Positions 1-7,399 are shown, counted from the stretch's first letter. The stretch: 64,000 bases of DNA from Flavobacterium cerinum (GCF_004028155.1 NZ_SBII01000001.1:248001-312000); one strand, 5' to 3'. Numbers and translations: made by a program. The notes: a model not told the origin generated them from the letters alone.

Positions 1-457
1 AATTAAAGAAAAACAATCCGAACAATCCAAATACGACAGTATATATTGGCTGAATGCCATTGCAAACCAGGTTTAGCATTAATATAGTCTTGGATTGTTT
101 TTTACTGTAATACATGGCCTTGGCGGCATATTCGCCTATACCGTTTGGTGTAAACAGTGCTGCGGTAACAGCAGCAAGCACCTGCTCAGTAGCTTTTCCT
201 AATGTAAGCGGCTGAATATAAGAAACCAGATTCTGCCATTTTAATATTTCCAGGAAACGATTAAGGAAGGTGAGCAGCAGTATCAGGAAAACGATCCAAA
301 AGGAATGCTTTTGCTGTAGTGCATCGGTAAAACGTACCCAGTCCAGCTGTTCATTATTAGCGATCCTGTCGTATATAAAATAAAAAGCCCCACCCACTAT
401 CAAAAGTTTGATAATGACAACGAGGAATTGTTTAGCTTTGCGGGTAGTGGCAGACAT
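1..457 (-). CDS. Partial flippase-like lysylphosphatidylglycerol synthase-type membrane protein (N-terminal part)
   Basis: An open reading frame starts at the ATG at 457 and runs off the left edge without a stop, giving 152 residues. It is hydrophobic, with helices near residues 9-27 and 52-68, then a stretch (LTLGKATEQVLAAVTAALFTP, with PNGIGEYAAKA after it) that resembles the membrane domain of the UPF0104 / lysylphosphatidylglycerol synthase TM family. Family members include the flippase half of MprF; many stand-alone members have no proven substrate. It is divergent from ruvC with only 23 bp between starts. A TAnnTTTG promoter box lies 4 nt upstream of the ATG (462-469). The C-terminal half is outside the window, so family assignment is moderate. 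Confidence 0.65.
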   Translation of the reverse strand, partial: MSATTRKAKQFLVVIIKLLIVGGAFYFIYDRIANNEQLDWVRFTDALQQKHSFWIVFLILLLTFLNRFLEILKWQNLVSYIQPLTLGKATEQVLAAVTAALFTPNGIGEYAAKAMYYSKKQSKTILMLNLVCNGIQPIYTVVFGLFGLFFFN

Positions 458-461
458 GCTG

Positions 462-469
462 CAAAAGTA
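462..469 (-). promoter_or_regulatory. TAnnTTTG -7 box directly upstream of the flippase-like gene
   Basis: On the minus strand the sequence reads TACTTTTG and ends 4 nt before the ATG at 457. It matches the Flavobacterium -7 consensus. A TTG lies 15 nt further upstream (485-487), shorter than the usual 17-23 spacing. If used, the transcript would have almost no 5' leader. Confidence 0.4.
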
Positions 470-480
470 AAGAAAATACA

Positions 481-1035
481 TTGGCAAACGAACGCATTAT
501 ATTAGGTATAGATCCGGGTACGACCATTATGGGTTTTGGCCTTATAAAAGTCATTAATAAAAAGATGGAATTCCTGCAGCTCAATGAATTGCAACTCAGC
601 AAGTATGACGACCATTATGTAAAGCTTAGAATCATTTTTGAGCGTACAATAGAACTTATTGAAACCCATCACCCTGATGAAATTGCTATCGAGGCGCCTT
701 TCTTCGGGAAAAATGTGCAGTCGATGCTTAAACTAGGCAGGGCACAGGGTGTTGCTATGGCAGCTGGTTTGTCACGCCAGATACCCATAACAGAATACGA
801 ACCTAAAAAAATTAAAATGGCTATTACCGGAAACGGTAATGCTAGTAAAGAACAGGTGGCAAAAATGCTTCAGCAGCTTCTTGGGCTTAAAGAATTACCT
901 AAGAACCTAGATAGTACAGATGGCTTGGCAGCAGCTGTATGCCATTTCTTTAATTCGGGTAAGGTAACTGTTGGTAAAAATTACACAGGTTGGGATGCTT
1001 TTGTAAAGCAAAATGAAGAGCGGGTAAAAAAATAA
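481..1035 (+). CDS. ruvC: Crossover junction endodeoxyribonuclease RuvC
   Basis: This nuclease resolves Holliday junctions made during recombination, working with RuvAB; RuvB is encoded at 59597. The protein has 184 residues, slightly longer than E. coli RuvC. The RNase H-like core and its four acidic residues are visible: D11 in GIDPGT, E71 in IEAPFFG, and D144 and D147 in NLDSTDGLAAAV. The start is a TTG codon; there is no upstream ATG in frame before the divergent gene, and the conserved start of the fold begins within a few residues of it. The next gene, hemW, starts 23 bp downstream and is probably co-transcribed. Confidence 0.95.
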   Translation: MANERIILGIDPGTTIMGFGLIKVINKKMEFLQLNELQLSKYDDHYVKLRIIFERTIELIETHHPDEIAIEAPFFGKNVQSMLKLGRAQGVAMAAGLSRQIPITEYEPKKIKMAITGNGNASKEQVAKMLQQLLGLKELPKNLDSTDGLAAAVCHFFNSGKVTVGKNYTGWDAFVKQNEERVKK

Positions 1036-1058
1036 GGCAGCAGCCGTATAGAATTTCA

Positions 1059-2192
1059 ATGGCAGGTATTTATATTCATATTCCTTTTTGCAGGCAGGCG
1101 TGCCATTATTGCGACTTTCATTTTTCTACATCGATGAAAAAGAAAGACGAGATGGTTTTGGCTATTGCCAAAGAGATCGCTATGCGAAAAGACGAATTAG
1201 CAGGTGAAATGATAGATACTATTTATTTTGGAGGAGGAACACCATCGGTGTTGTCTAACGACGAAATAGAATTTATTATCAACGCGGTATATTCTAATTT
1301 TACGGTTGCTCATAACCCGGAAATTACCTTAGAAGCTAATCCTGACGATCTATCCATAGAAAGGATTTCAGCATTAGCAAGTTCGCCAATTAACCGACTT
1401 AGTATTGGAGTTCAGTCTTTTTTTGAAGATGACCTTAAAATGATGAACCGTGCTCATAATGCCATGGAAGCAGAAGTTTGTCTTGCTGAAGCTGTCAAGT
1501 ATTTTGATAATATTTCTATCGACCTTATTTATGGTGTTCCCGGAATGACAAACGAGCGCTGGCTGCACAATGTACAAAAGGCATTGTCTTTTGGAATCCC
1601 TCATATTTCGAGTTATGCACTTACCGTAGAACCTAAAACGGCACTGGATAAGTTCGTAAAAAAAGGAGTTATTGCACAGCCCAGTGATGAGGCAGCCCAG
1701 GAGCATTTTATGTTATTGGTTGATACTCTAGAAGCTAATGGTTTTGTGCATTATGAGTTATCTAATTTTGGTAAGGAAGGTTATTTTTCACGCAACAATA
1801 CCGCCTACTGGTTAGGTAAGAAATATTTAGGCATTGGTCCGTCGGCACATAGTTATGATGGCTTCTCCAGAAGCTGGAATGTTGCCAATAACGCGCTTTA
1901 CCTTAAAGGTATGGACGAAGGAATGCGTCCTGCCGAAACCGAAAAATTAACCATTGCTGATCGCTATAACGAATACGTTATGACTGGACTCCGAACGATA
2001 TGGGGTGTATCTGTAGAACGTGTAGCAACTGAATTGGGTAAAATGTACAAGGATTATCTGATAGCAGAATCAGAACGATTTATTGAACAGGGATTATTAG
2101 AGAATCTTGAGGGTATTATAAAAACAACTAAAAAAGGAAAGTTTTTAGCCGATGGGATTGCAAGTGACCTGTTTTTTATAAATTTGGACTGA
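1059..2192 (+). CDS. hemW: Radical SAM heme chaperone HemW (oxygen-independent coproporphyrinogen oxidase-like)
   Basis: HemW binds heme and delivers it to respiratory proteins; it was long annotated as an oxygen-independent coproporphyrinogen oxidase. The radical SAM cluster motif CxxxCxxC is at C11-C15-C18, followed by DFHFS. GGGTPS, SIGVQSF, DLIYGVPG and the SSYALTVEP segment are typical of the HemW branch. HemN has an extra N-terminal region and a CxxxCxxCxC motif that is absent here, which supports HemW over HemN. Its 377 residues match the family. It lies between ruvC and the cyclase gene in the same direction with short gaps. Heme supply would be relevant to the c-type cytochromes encoded at 45738-52724, but linkage to that operon is only functional. 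Confidence 0.9.
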   Translation: MAGIYIHIPFCRQACHYCDFHFSTSMKKKDEMVLAIAKEIAMRKDELAGEMIDTIYFGGGTPSVLSNDEIEFIINAVYSNFTVAHNPEITLEANPDDLSIERISALASSPINRLSIGVQSFFEDDLKMMNRAHNAMEAEVCLAEAVKYFDNISIDLIYGVPGMTNERWLHNVQKALSFGIPHISSYALTVEPKTALDKFVKKGVIAQPSDEAAQEHFMLLVDTLEANGFVHYELSNFGKEGYFSRNNTAYWLGKKYLGIGPSAHSYDGFSRSWNVANNALYLKGMDEGMRPAETEKLTIADRYNEYVMTGLRTIWGVSVERVATELGKMYKDYLIAESERFIEQGLLENLEGIIKTTKKGKFLADGIASDLFFINLD

Positions 2193-2203
2193 AACACATT
2201 CCA

Positions 2204-2965
2204 ATGAAAGCAACCATACAACATAATGGGGCAACATTCACTGTTGACCTTTCTCAGCCCATAGATATATCGATCCCTCTCACGAATAATGAGCAGAATC
2301 CTATTGCCTGGTACATTGATAAGCCGGTTATAGAGCCTGTAAAAATGGGTGATTGGATAGGAAAGGTTAGTGAAGGCTCGTCGACCAACTTTAATAATAT
2401 TTTCTTTAACCCGCACGGTCACGGTACGCATACCGAATGCCTGGGGCATATTACCCGCGATTTTTACAGTATCAATCAGGCACTGAAACAGTTTTTTTTT
2501 ATAGCAGAACTTGTATCGGTACAACCGGAAGAACAGGGTGAAGATCTTGTAATTACCAAATTACAAATTGAAAAGGCATTGAACGGTAAAACACCTGAAG
2601 CTTTGGTCATCCAAACACTTCCTAATACGTTAGACAAAAAATCAAAGAATTACAGTAATACCAATCCGCCTTACATTGAAGAGGCTGGAGCTGTATACAT
2701 CCGCGAATGCGGCATAAAACATTTACTGATCGACCTGCCAAGTGTAGACAGGGAACAGGATGAAGGTAAGTTGTTAGCACACAAAGCATTTTGGAATGTT
2801 AAAGATGTAAACAGTCTTAATGCCGATGCTCGACATGATGCTACAATAACCGAAATGGTTTTTATAAAAGATGAGGTTAAAGATGGTAGTTACCTGCTTA
2901 ATTTACAGATCGCTTCTTTTGAAAACGATGCAAGTCCAAGTAAACCTACATTATACAAACTATAA
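2204..2965 (+). CDS. Cyclase family protein (kynurenine formamidase-like metal hydrolase)
   Basis: The 253-residue protein carries the metal-binding signature of the cyclase / arylformamidase fold: H71, H73, H76, E78 and H82 in the HGHGTHTECLGH segment. The usual motif is HxGTHxDxxxH, so the Asp is replaced by Glu. Family members hydrolyse formyl amides such as N-formylkynurenine or act on polyketide and isatin-type substrates; no kynurenine pathway neighbours are seen, so the substrate is unknown. It follows hemW by 11 bp. Its stop codon overlaps the ATG of the DUF4260 gene by one base (TAATG), so these two genes are very likely translated from one message. Confidence 0.8.
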   Translation: MKATIQHNGATFTVDLSQPIDISIPLTNNEQNPIAWYIDKPVIEPVKMGDWIGKVSEGSSTNFNNIFFNPHGHGTHTECLGHITRDFYSINQALKQFFFIAELVSVQPEEQGEDLVITKLQIEKALNGKTPEALVIQTLPNTLDKKSKNYSNTNPPYIEEAGAVYIRECGIKHLLIDLPSVDREQDEGKLLAHKAFWNVKDVNSLNADARHDATITEMVFIKDEVKDGSYLLNLQIASFENDASPSKPTLYKL

Positions 2966-3315
2966 TGAACACAATAATAAAGCTCGAAGAAGCAATGTTG
3001 TTTGGTTTGGGTATCTATTTATTCAGCCTGCTGGATTATACCTGGTGGTGGTTTCCTGCATTACTGCTTGTGCCTGATCTTTCTATGATAGGTTATGCTT
3101 TTGGGAATAGAGCAGGGGCATGGACATACAATATTGTACACCATAGAGGCGTTGCTGTAATCATGTACCTTGTCGGGATCTATCTAAACAATACTGCTTT
3201 ACAGCTAGCAGGGGTCATTTTATTTTCGCATTCCTGTTTCGACAGGATGCTGGGATATGGACTTAAATATGAAAAAGGGTTTAAGTTTACCCATTTAGGC
3301 GAAATCGGGAAATAG
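2965..3315 (+). CDS. DUF4260 family small membrane protein
   Basis: The 116-residue protein has three or four hydrophobic segments (about residues 11-38, 59-75 and 78-90) with the pattern ALLLVPDLSMIGYAFG, YNIVHH and SCFDRMLGYGLKY characteristic of DUF4260. No biochemical role is established for this family. The start overlaps the stop of the preceding gene by one base, indicating translational coupling. It is the last intact gene of the ruvC-hemW strand run; 50 bp downstream begins the truncated copy of the mmcQ gene. Confidence 0.8.
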   Translation: MNTIIKLEEAMLFGLGIYLFSLLDYTWWWFPALLLVPDLSMIGYAFGNRAGAWTYNIVHHRGVAVIMYLVGIYLNNTALQLAGVILFSHSCFDRMLGYGLKYEKGFKFTHLGEIGK

Positions 3316-3365
3316 ATTTTAAGTAAGGAGATTTAGACATCTCATTAACTAAGAAATTTTAAAAG

Positions 3366-3452
3366 AATATGAACATACAGGCCTTTTATGATTACTGTTT
3401 ATCCAAGAAGGGAGTAACCGAACATTTTCCGTTTGATGAAGAAACGCTGGTA
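3366..3452 (+). repeat. 87-bp direct repeat, left copy (flank of inserted cassette)
   Basis: This segment matches 5721-5807 at 85 of 87 positions by eye. It starts 3 nt before the ATG of the truncated mmcQ copy and ends at codon 28. Identity stops sharply at both ends. The pair brackets about 2.27 kb containing three minus-strand genes. Confidence 0.9.
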
Positions 3453-3458
3453 ACTTAG
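3369..3458 (+). pseudogene. Truncated 5' copy of the mmcQ/yjbR gene (28 codons)
   Basis: From the ATG at 3369 the reading frame encodes 28 residues identical to the start of the intact gene at 5724, then diverges after codon 28 (ctggta) and meets a TAG stop one codon later. Two nucleotide differences from the intact copy, at codon 18 (GAA/GAG) and codon 26 (ACG/ACA), are both synonymous. The sequence upstream of the ATG is unlike that upstream of 5724, apart from the three bases AAT. This is the left flank of the inserted cassette and is too short to be a functional protein. Confidence 0.85.
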
Positions 3459-3532
3459 TAGAAAATGGGGTGGGTGCTATTAGAATGTCCATGAGAATAC
3501 CAATGCCGAAAAAGCAGATAAGATAATATTAT

Positions 3533-3556
3533 AAAAGCCAGCAACTGCTGGCTTTT
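3533..3556. terminator. Intrinsic terminator of the inserted three-gene cassette
   Basis: AAAAGCCAGC - AACT - GCTGGCTTTT is a perfect 10-bp stem with A/T runs on both sides, so it can act in both directions. It sits 1 nt past the stop codon of the minus-strand 63-residue gene and would end that operon. Confidence 0.85.
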
Positions 3557-3557
3557 C

Positions 3558-3749
3558 TTATTGCTGACTGTATATTGCTTGTTCCAACTCACCTAAACGG
3601 AACTTGAGAGAATTCATTGTTCCTGTCATTTCTCTCATCATTTCAATTTGTACAAATATCAAAAACTCTTGTACATTTTCATCAGAATCTTTTTTAATCA
3701 AAGCCTTGAACTGGCTTTTTTTTACTTCGTAGTATTCATCGTAACTCAT
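3558..3749 (-). CDS. Small 63-residue hypothetical protein, last gene of the cassette
   Basis: I do not recognise this protein. It is charged and predicted helical, with a run rich in K, D and E (residues 8-27) and a hydrophobic/methionine-rich middle (FLIFVQIEMMREM) followed by a leucine-spaced tail that could form a coiled coil. It has no signal peptide or membrane helix. It begins 11 nt after the stop of the putAbiC-like gene and is followed at once by a terminator, so it is the third gene of the same transcript. A regulatory or antitoxin-like role is possible from size and position only. Confidence 0.6.
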   Translation of the reverse strand: MSYDEYYEVKKSQFKALIKKDSDENVQEFLIFVQIEMMREMTGTMNSLKFRLGELEQAIYSQQ

Positions 3750-3760
3750 AGTTGGTGGTT

Positions 3761-4810
3761 TTAATTGGTTTGTTGATCTGTTTTATATATTAATAGTTTA
3801 ATATTTTCGATTTCTTTGTTACATTGGATTACATTCATGCCTGTTAAAAATAACTCTTTTGTCATTACAAAATTGAATACTTTTAACTCCAATAAATATT
3901 GGCCAAATTCTCTTGTAGATGTTCCAGTCATTAATTTGTTATATAAGAGAACTTTTTCTTGATTGGTGAATGCATTTTTAATATATCGCTGTGTATTAAT
4001 TTCTTCTGGTTGAGAATGATATAATAAATCAAAAATCGCATATACCTGATTGAAATAGGCATCCAAAAATATTTCGTATTCTTTGTAAATTACTCTGTAT
4101 GCTCTTTCATAAACATCTATTTTAGATTCAAAATCTAAAAAATAAAAATAAATATTGGCAATTCTTTTCCAATACTTACTTCTCGCCATATCAGTTTCTT
4201 CCGTTGTGTATTCTTCATTTCCAAAATTATCATACAAATAATTATCATTCCTGTTGGCAATCAAATACTCTCTTAACTCTCTTCCTTTTATAATTCGCTC
4301 TTCTTCATTATATACCCTTTTATCATATAAACTAATGAATTGTGCATAATCTGAATCACTAACCTCTTCTGGTATGCTTGATAATATTGAAAAAACATAA
4401 TTTTCTCTGTAGATAATTTCTTTTTGATTCATTATATATTCCTTTAGAATATATCTGAAAATATGATACCCCTTGATTTCCTCACCTCCTCTATCAATTA
4501 CAAAATTTGATATGTTGTTTCTAAGGCTTTCAAACATCCCAGCTACCTGACTATGTATAAATTGATTCTGGGTGAGTCTATTAGCTTTTATTTGTTCTTT
4601 AAAAGCAACATAAACTAATATGAAGCCAATAAGTGTAAATAGTGGAGCTATTAATTGTGCGATGTTGACACCAAATTCAAATTTTTGTTTGCTATCAAGA
4701 GGAATATCAGTGGCAGGAAAGAAATAAATTGCTGGTGTCGCTGCAATAATAAGTGCAATACACAATCCCATTCCTTCCAGTCTGTTAAAAATCAGATTCT
4801 TGCCTATCAT
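3761..4810 (-). CDS. Membrane protein resembling putative phage abortive infection family (putAbiC-like)
   Basis: The 349-residue protein starts with two membrane helices (about residues 16-33 and 49-68), then the segment VAFKEQIKAN and a long helical cytoplasmic region with GMFESLRNNISNF and a GYHIFRYILKEY block. This layout (two helices, a FxxQ-x-x-AN hinge, an FE..LL..H-like helix and a GxxxF block) is what I associate with the putAbiC family, whose members are linked to phage exclusion by annotation rather than biochemistry. Its start overlaps the stop of the upstream gene by 4 nt (ATGA). It is AT-rich: two 60-base lines counted by hand (4081-4200) have 23% and 27% G+C. Family assignment is from pattern memory and moderate. 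Confidence 0.5.
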   Translation of the reverse strand: MIGKNLIFNRLEGMGLCIALIIAATPAIYFFPATDIPLDSKQKFEFGVNIAQLIAPLFTLIGFILVYVAFKEQIKANRLTQNQFIHSQVAGMFESLRNNISNFVIDRGGEEIKGYHIFRYILKEYIMNQKEIIYRENYVFSILSSIPEEVSDSDYAQFISLYDKRVYNEEERIIKGRELREYLIANRNDNYLYDNFGNEEYTTEETDMARSKYWKRIANIYFYFLDFESKIDVYERAYRVIYKEYEIFLDAYFNQVYAIFDLLYHSQPEEINTQRYIKNAFTNQEKVLLYNKLMTGTSTREFGQYLLELKVFNFVMTKELFLTGMNVIQCNKEIENIKLLIYKTDQQTN

Positions 4811-5595
4811 TGTAATTTTTGTAATATTTGAGATACTTGTACAAGTACTTTGGTAGCATCAGAAACTTCAAATTCAGTACTACCTTCTGCATGTACCACC
4901 TTATTCTTTTGGTTTCTCAGAGCAGAAAGAAATTGAACCTCACTTATGTCTAATATACCTTCTTTTAATATAAAAGACATGAATTCATTATATCTATATT
5001 CAGAAGCTCTATGACCTTTCTTTTCTAAATTTCTTTTAATAGAAGCGATCAAAACATTATACATTTCAAGAATAGCATGATGATAATAGCTATCGTTAAT
5101 TAAATTCTTAGCACGTTCTAAATGGTCAATTTCGCTAATTGCTTTTTGTTCTTCTGTGCGTTGTTTTCTTGCTTCGCTAATTTGCAATATGGTTCTATAT
5201 AATTGGACAATTATTAATATGAAACTTAATGTTGTTATAGATATCTTGTATATATCTGACTGGCTATTTTTAATAATAAAACTTACTAAAAAACATAATC
5301 CAATTATAATAGGCGATAATAATATGACGCAAAAAATTATAAATCCGACTTTTATAAGTATGTTCCAAAGTTTCCACCCTCCAATTTTAGTATCTCTTAG
5401 TGCTAATTCCAACACATAGAAATATAAAGATATTGAAAAACCAATAATACATGCCAAACAAATGTCAGCAAGACTCAATTGTACATATCCAAAATCTAAT
5501 ATTATTTTACTGATTTCCTCTTTAAATGCACTAAAGGATAACACGAGTGTGACAAATCCTAGAATGATTTCATATTTACCTTTTAGCTTTTCCAT
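4807..5595 (-). CDS. Four-helix membrane protein with a HEPN-like C-terminal domain
   Basis: The 262-residue protein has four hydrophobic segments (about residues 8-25, 39-67, 77-108 and 115-135), then a soluble helical region from about 145. That region ends with an ALRNQKNKVVHAEG motif (R227 to H235), similar to the RN...H signature of HEPN RNase/nucleotide-binding domains and DUF4145-like proteins. In the closest alignment the usual Arg is a Lys (K-N-K-V-V-H), or the R-to-H gap is longer than the usual 4-6 residues, so nuclease activity is uncertain. It is the first gene of a tightly packed minus-strand operon with the putAbiC-like gene. Membrane-anchored sensor plus effector pairs of this kind are common in phage defence; here that is inference. 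Confidence 0.55.
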   Translation of the reverse strand: MEKLKGKYEIILGFVTLVLSFSAFKEEISKIILDFGYVQLSLADICLACIIGFSISLYFYVLELALRDTKIGGWKLWNILIKVGFIIFCVILLSPIIIGLCFLVSFIIKNSQSDIYKISITTLSFILIIVQLYRTILQISEARKQRTEEQKAISEIDHLERAKNLINDSYYHHAILEMYNVLIASIKRNLEKKGHRASEYRYNEFMSFILKEGILDISEVQFLSALRNQKNKVVHAEGSTEFEVSDATKVLVQVSQILQKLQ

Positions 5596-5694
5596 TTATC
5601 AAAATCTTGTAAGTAAATTAACAATATTTTGATGTAATGTGAGCCTTTTCTTCTGATAAATTTCATTCATCTGTTATTGCTTAATATTATGCTG

Positions 5695-5702
5695 TAGCTT
5701 TG
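5695..5702 (+). promoter_or_regulatory. Candidate -7 box (TAnnTTTG) for the intact mmcQ gene
   Basis: TAGCTTTG ends 21 nt before the ATG at 5724. A TTG lies 15 nt upstream (5677-5679), a shorter spacing than usual. It lies inside the segment between the two 87-bp repeats, so the intact gene would be driven by DNA that came with, or was formed by, the insertion. Confidence 0.35.
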
Positions 5703-5720
5703 TAGAACCTTATCAATTTA

Positions 5721-5807
5721 AATATGAACATACAGGCCTTTTATGATTACTGTTTATCCAAGAAGGGAGTAACCGAGCATTTTCCGTTTGATGAAGAAAC
5801 ACTGGTA
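5721..5807 (+). repeat. 87-bp direct repeat, right copy (start of intact mmcQ)
   Basis: Right partner of 3366-3452, with 85 of 87 bases identical. It contains codons 1-28 of the intact mmcQ/yjbR gene. Both differences are silent third-position changes. Confidence 0.9.
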
Positions 5808-6095
5808 TTTAAAGTAGGCGGAAAGATGTTTGCTTTATCATCCCTTAAGCAATGGGAAAAAGGAGAACCATCTATAAACCTTAAATGCGATCCCGAAAGG
5901 GCTTTAGAGTTAAGAGCAGAGTATGAAGCTATTGAGGCGGGCTACCACATGAGTAAAGTGCACTGGAACACAGTAACGGTTCATGGCGATGTATCGCTGT
6001 CGCTGCTTAAAGAACTGATAGACCATTCGTATGATCTTGTTTTTAAAAGCCTCACAAAAAAGATACAGGCAGAAATAATGGAAATTAATAATTAG
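5724..6095 (+). CDS. MmcQ/YjbR family DNA-binding-fold protein
   Basis: The 123-residue protein has the full MmcQ/YjbR (CyaY-like) pattern: YDYCLSKKGVTEHFPF at the N-terminus, LVFKVGGKMFAL, a central KCDPERALELRAEYEAIEAG and the conserved HMSKVHWNTV segment before a C-terminal SYDLV. Members have a double-wing DNA-binding fold, but their cellular role is not established. The length is normal and the frame intact. Its first 28 codons are duplicated at 3369, showing that an insertion occurred at or beside this gene while a complete copy was retained. It is followed 54 bp later by the PH/SHOCT gene on the same strand. Confidence 0.85.
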   Translation: MNIQAFYDYCLSKKGVTEHFPFDEETLVFKVGGKMFALSSLKQWEKGEPSINLKCDPERALELRAEYEAIEAGYHMSKVHWNTVTVHGDVSLSLLKELIDHSYDLVFKSLTKKIQAEIMEINN

Positions 6096-6149
6096 CAAAT
6101 TAGGCAATCACTTTGTAACTTTGACTCCCTAATTACTTTGTAAATCAAT

Positions 6150-6902
6150 ATGAAAGAGCATATAAAAAACTTCCTTAACGAAGAGCAGGACCCTAAAGCA
6201 GTAGAAAAGATCACATCAAAACTTAATGATATTTTGATGAGAGGTGAAGAGATCGGCTATATAGGCGTTCAGAAAAAGCCGGCGATCAATGTTTTTCCTG
6301 ATAGTATTGTGCTTACTAATAAAAGGATTATTATTTGTAAGCCAAAAAATCTTGGATTGTCAATGGACTTTACAGATTTTCCGTGGACGCAGGTTTCGGC
6401 AACATTTGTAAAAGAAAACATACTGGGATCTGAATTCTCTTTCACAACAACAACAGATCTTACAGTTTCTATAGATTACATACCAAAGATACAGGCAAGA
6501 AAAATAAATACGTTTGCTAAAGAGCAGCTGGAGCTTTTAAAAGAAGTCCATGTACCTGCTCAGCCTGAATCTGTTTACACTGAGCCACAAGTTACTCCTG
6601 AACCTGCTGCTGTAGTAGAAGAGGCTGAAGAAATTGAGGAAGTAGAGACAGAAGAAGTGAACGACTTTGCCGAAATAATAAACAATACTGGAATGCAGCC
6701 TGCTGCACCGGTATACAATGAAGTACCTGCGCAACCTGCTGCACCTGCACAGGAAAAAAGTGGTAAAGACAAAACATTGAGCGAACTTAGTAAAGAAGAG
6801 CTTTTTGATAAATTGCAGAACTATAAAAAACTGCTGGATAATGGCCTGATCCTGCAAGGCGAATATGACGCCTTGAAAAGAGAGATATTGGCTTACCTAT
6901 AA
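6150..6902 (+). CDS. PH-domain and SHOCT-domain protein
   Basis: The 250-residue protein begins with a bacterial PH-like domain (about residues 30-130; SIVLTNKRIIICKPK and DFPWTQVSATFV are typical of the YokE-like group). A proline/glutamate/alanine-rich linker follows (about 135-205), and a C-terminal SHOCT helix pair ends the protein (ELFDKLQNYKKLLDNGLI, then a glutamate-tyrosine-rich second helix, about 213-250). SHOCT domains mediate oligomerisation; the PH fold may bind lipid or protein. No signal peptide or membrane helix is seen. The acidic repeat-rich linker gives long open frames on the other strand that are not genes. The FabZ-like gene begins 14 nt downstream. Confidence 0.8.
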   Translation: MKEHIKNFLNEEQDPKAVEKITSKLNDILMRGEEIGYIGVQKKPAINVFPDSIVLTNKRIIICKPKNLGLSMDFTDFPWTQVSATFVKENILGSEFSFTTTTDLTVSIDYIPKIQARKINTFAKEQLELLKEVHVPAQPESVYTEPQVTPEPAAVVEEAEEIEEVETEEVNDFAEIINNTGMQPAAPVYNEVPAQPAAPAQEKSGKDKTLSELSKEELFDKLQNYKKLLDNGLILQGEYDALKREILAYL

Positions 6903-6916
6903 TCTTGATAGGTGTT

Positions 6917-7360
6917 ATGAGTAAAGCTATTGAAGAACTTATTCCGCACAGAGCACCATTTTTGTTTGTAGATGAAATATTGTCTGTAAGTAATGAAGAG
7001 ATTGTTGCTGTAAATACATTCGATGATAAAGAGAACGATTTACTGAAAGGAAGTTTTACGGGATTTAATTTTATACCGGGTACAATCCTTATAGAATCGA
7101 TGGCACAATGTGGTGGAGCAGGAGTAAGGCTTCTTGGAATTACCAATGGTGTTTTTGCACTGGCACATATAGAGACGGCTCAATTTCTTAAAGGAGTTGA
7201 GTATGGTATACAGGTAAAATATATAATAAAGAACTTACGCCTTAGCGAAAAGATCATCAAACAGCAGGGTAAAGCTTATGTTGGAGATGATGTTGTATTA
7301 GAAGCTTCATGGATGAGTATAAGGATTGAAGCTCCGCAAACGCCGGAAGAAACGAAATAA
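6917..7360 (+). CDS. FabZ-like 3-hydroxyacyl-ACP dehydratase (hot-dog fold)
   Basis: The product (147 residues from this start) carries the FabZ/FabA hot-dog signature: IPHRAPFLFVDEI with the catalytic-type His (H11), and PGTILIESMAQCGG with the conserved acidic residue. The usual GHFP..P stretch is altered to TGFNFIP. FabZ itself dehydrates 3-hydroxyacyl-ACP in fatty acid synthesis; this shorter, divergent member may serve another acyl substrate. I chose the ATG at 6917 rather than an in-frame TTG at 6905 because an AGGTG sits 5 nt before it and the conserved domain begins at once. It follows the PH/SHOCT gene closely and converges on DUF4407. Confidence 0.8.
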   Translation: MSKAIEELIPHRAPFLFVDEILSVSNEEIVAVNTFDDKENDLLKGSFTGFNFIPGTILIESMAQCGGAGVRLLGITNGVFALAHIETAQFLKGVEYGIQVKYIIKNLRLSEKIIKQQGKAYVGDDVVLEASWMSIRIEAPQTPEETK

Positions 7361-7368
7361 CAGAAAAC

Positions 7369-7397
7369 AAAAATCCCACGCTTAGCGTGGGATTTTT
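7369..7397. terminator. Bidirectional terminator between FabZ-like and DUF4407 genes
   Basis: AAAATCCCACGC - TTA - GCGTGGGATTTT forms a perfect 12-bp stem with A and T runs on either side. It lies between two converging genes and can end both transcripts. Confidence 0.9.
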
Positions 7398-7399
7398 TA

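Noticed and set aside
3458..3526. Frame after the truncated mmcQ copy (ENGVGAIRMSMRIPMPKK) as a remnant of a recombinase or other gene
   Set aside because: About 23 codons with no start and no match that I can support; kept only as part of the junction.
6537..6857. Minus-strand frames opposite the PH/SHOCT linker
   Set aside because: They mirror the Pro/Glu/Ala-rich linker codons and have no protein features.
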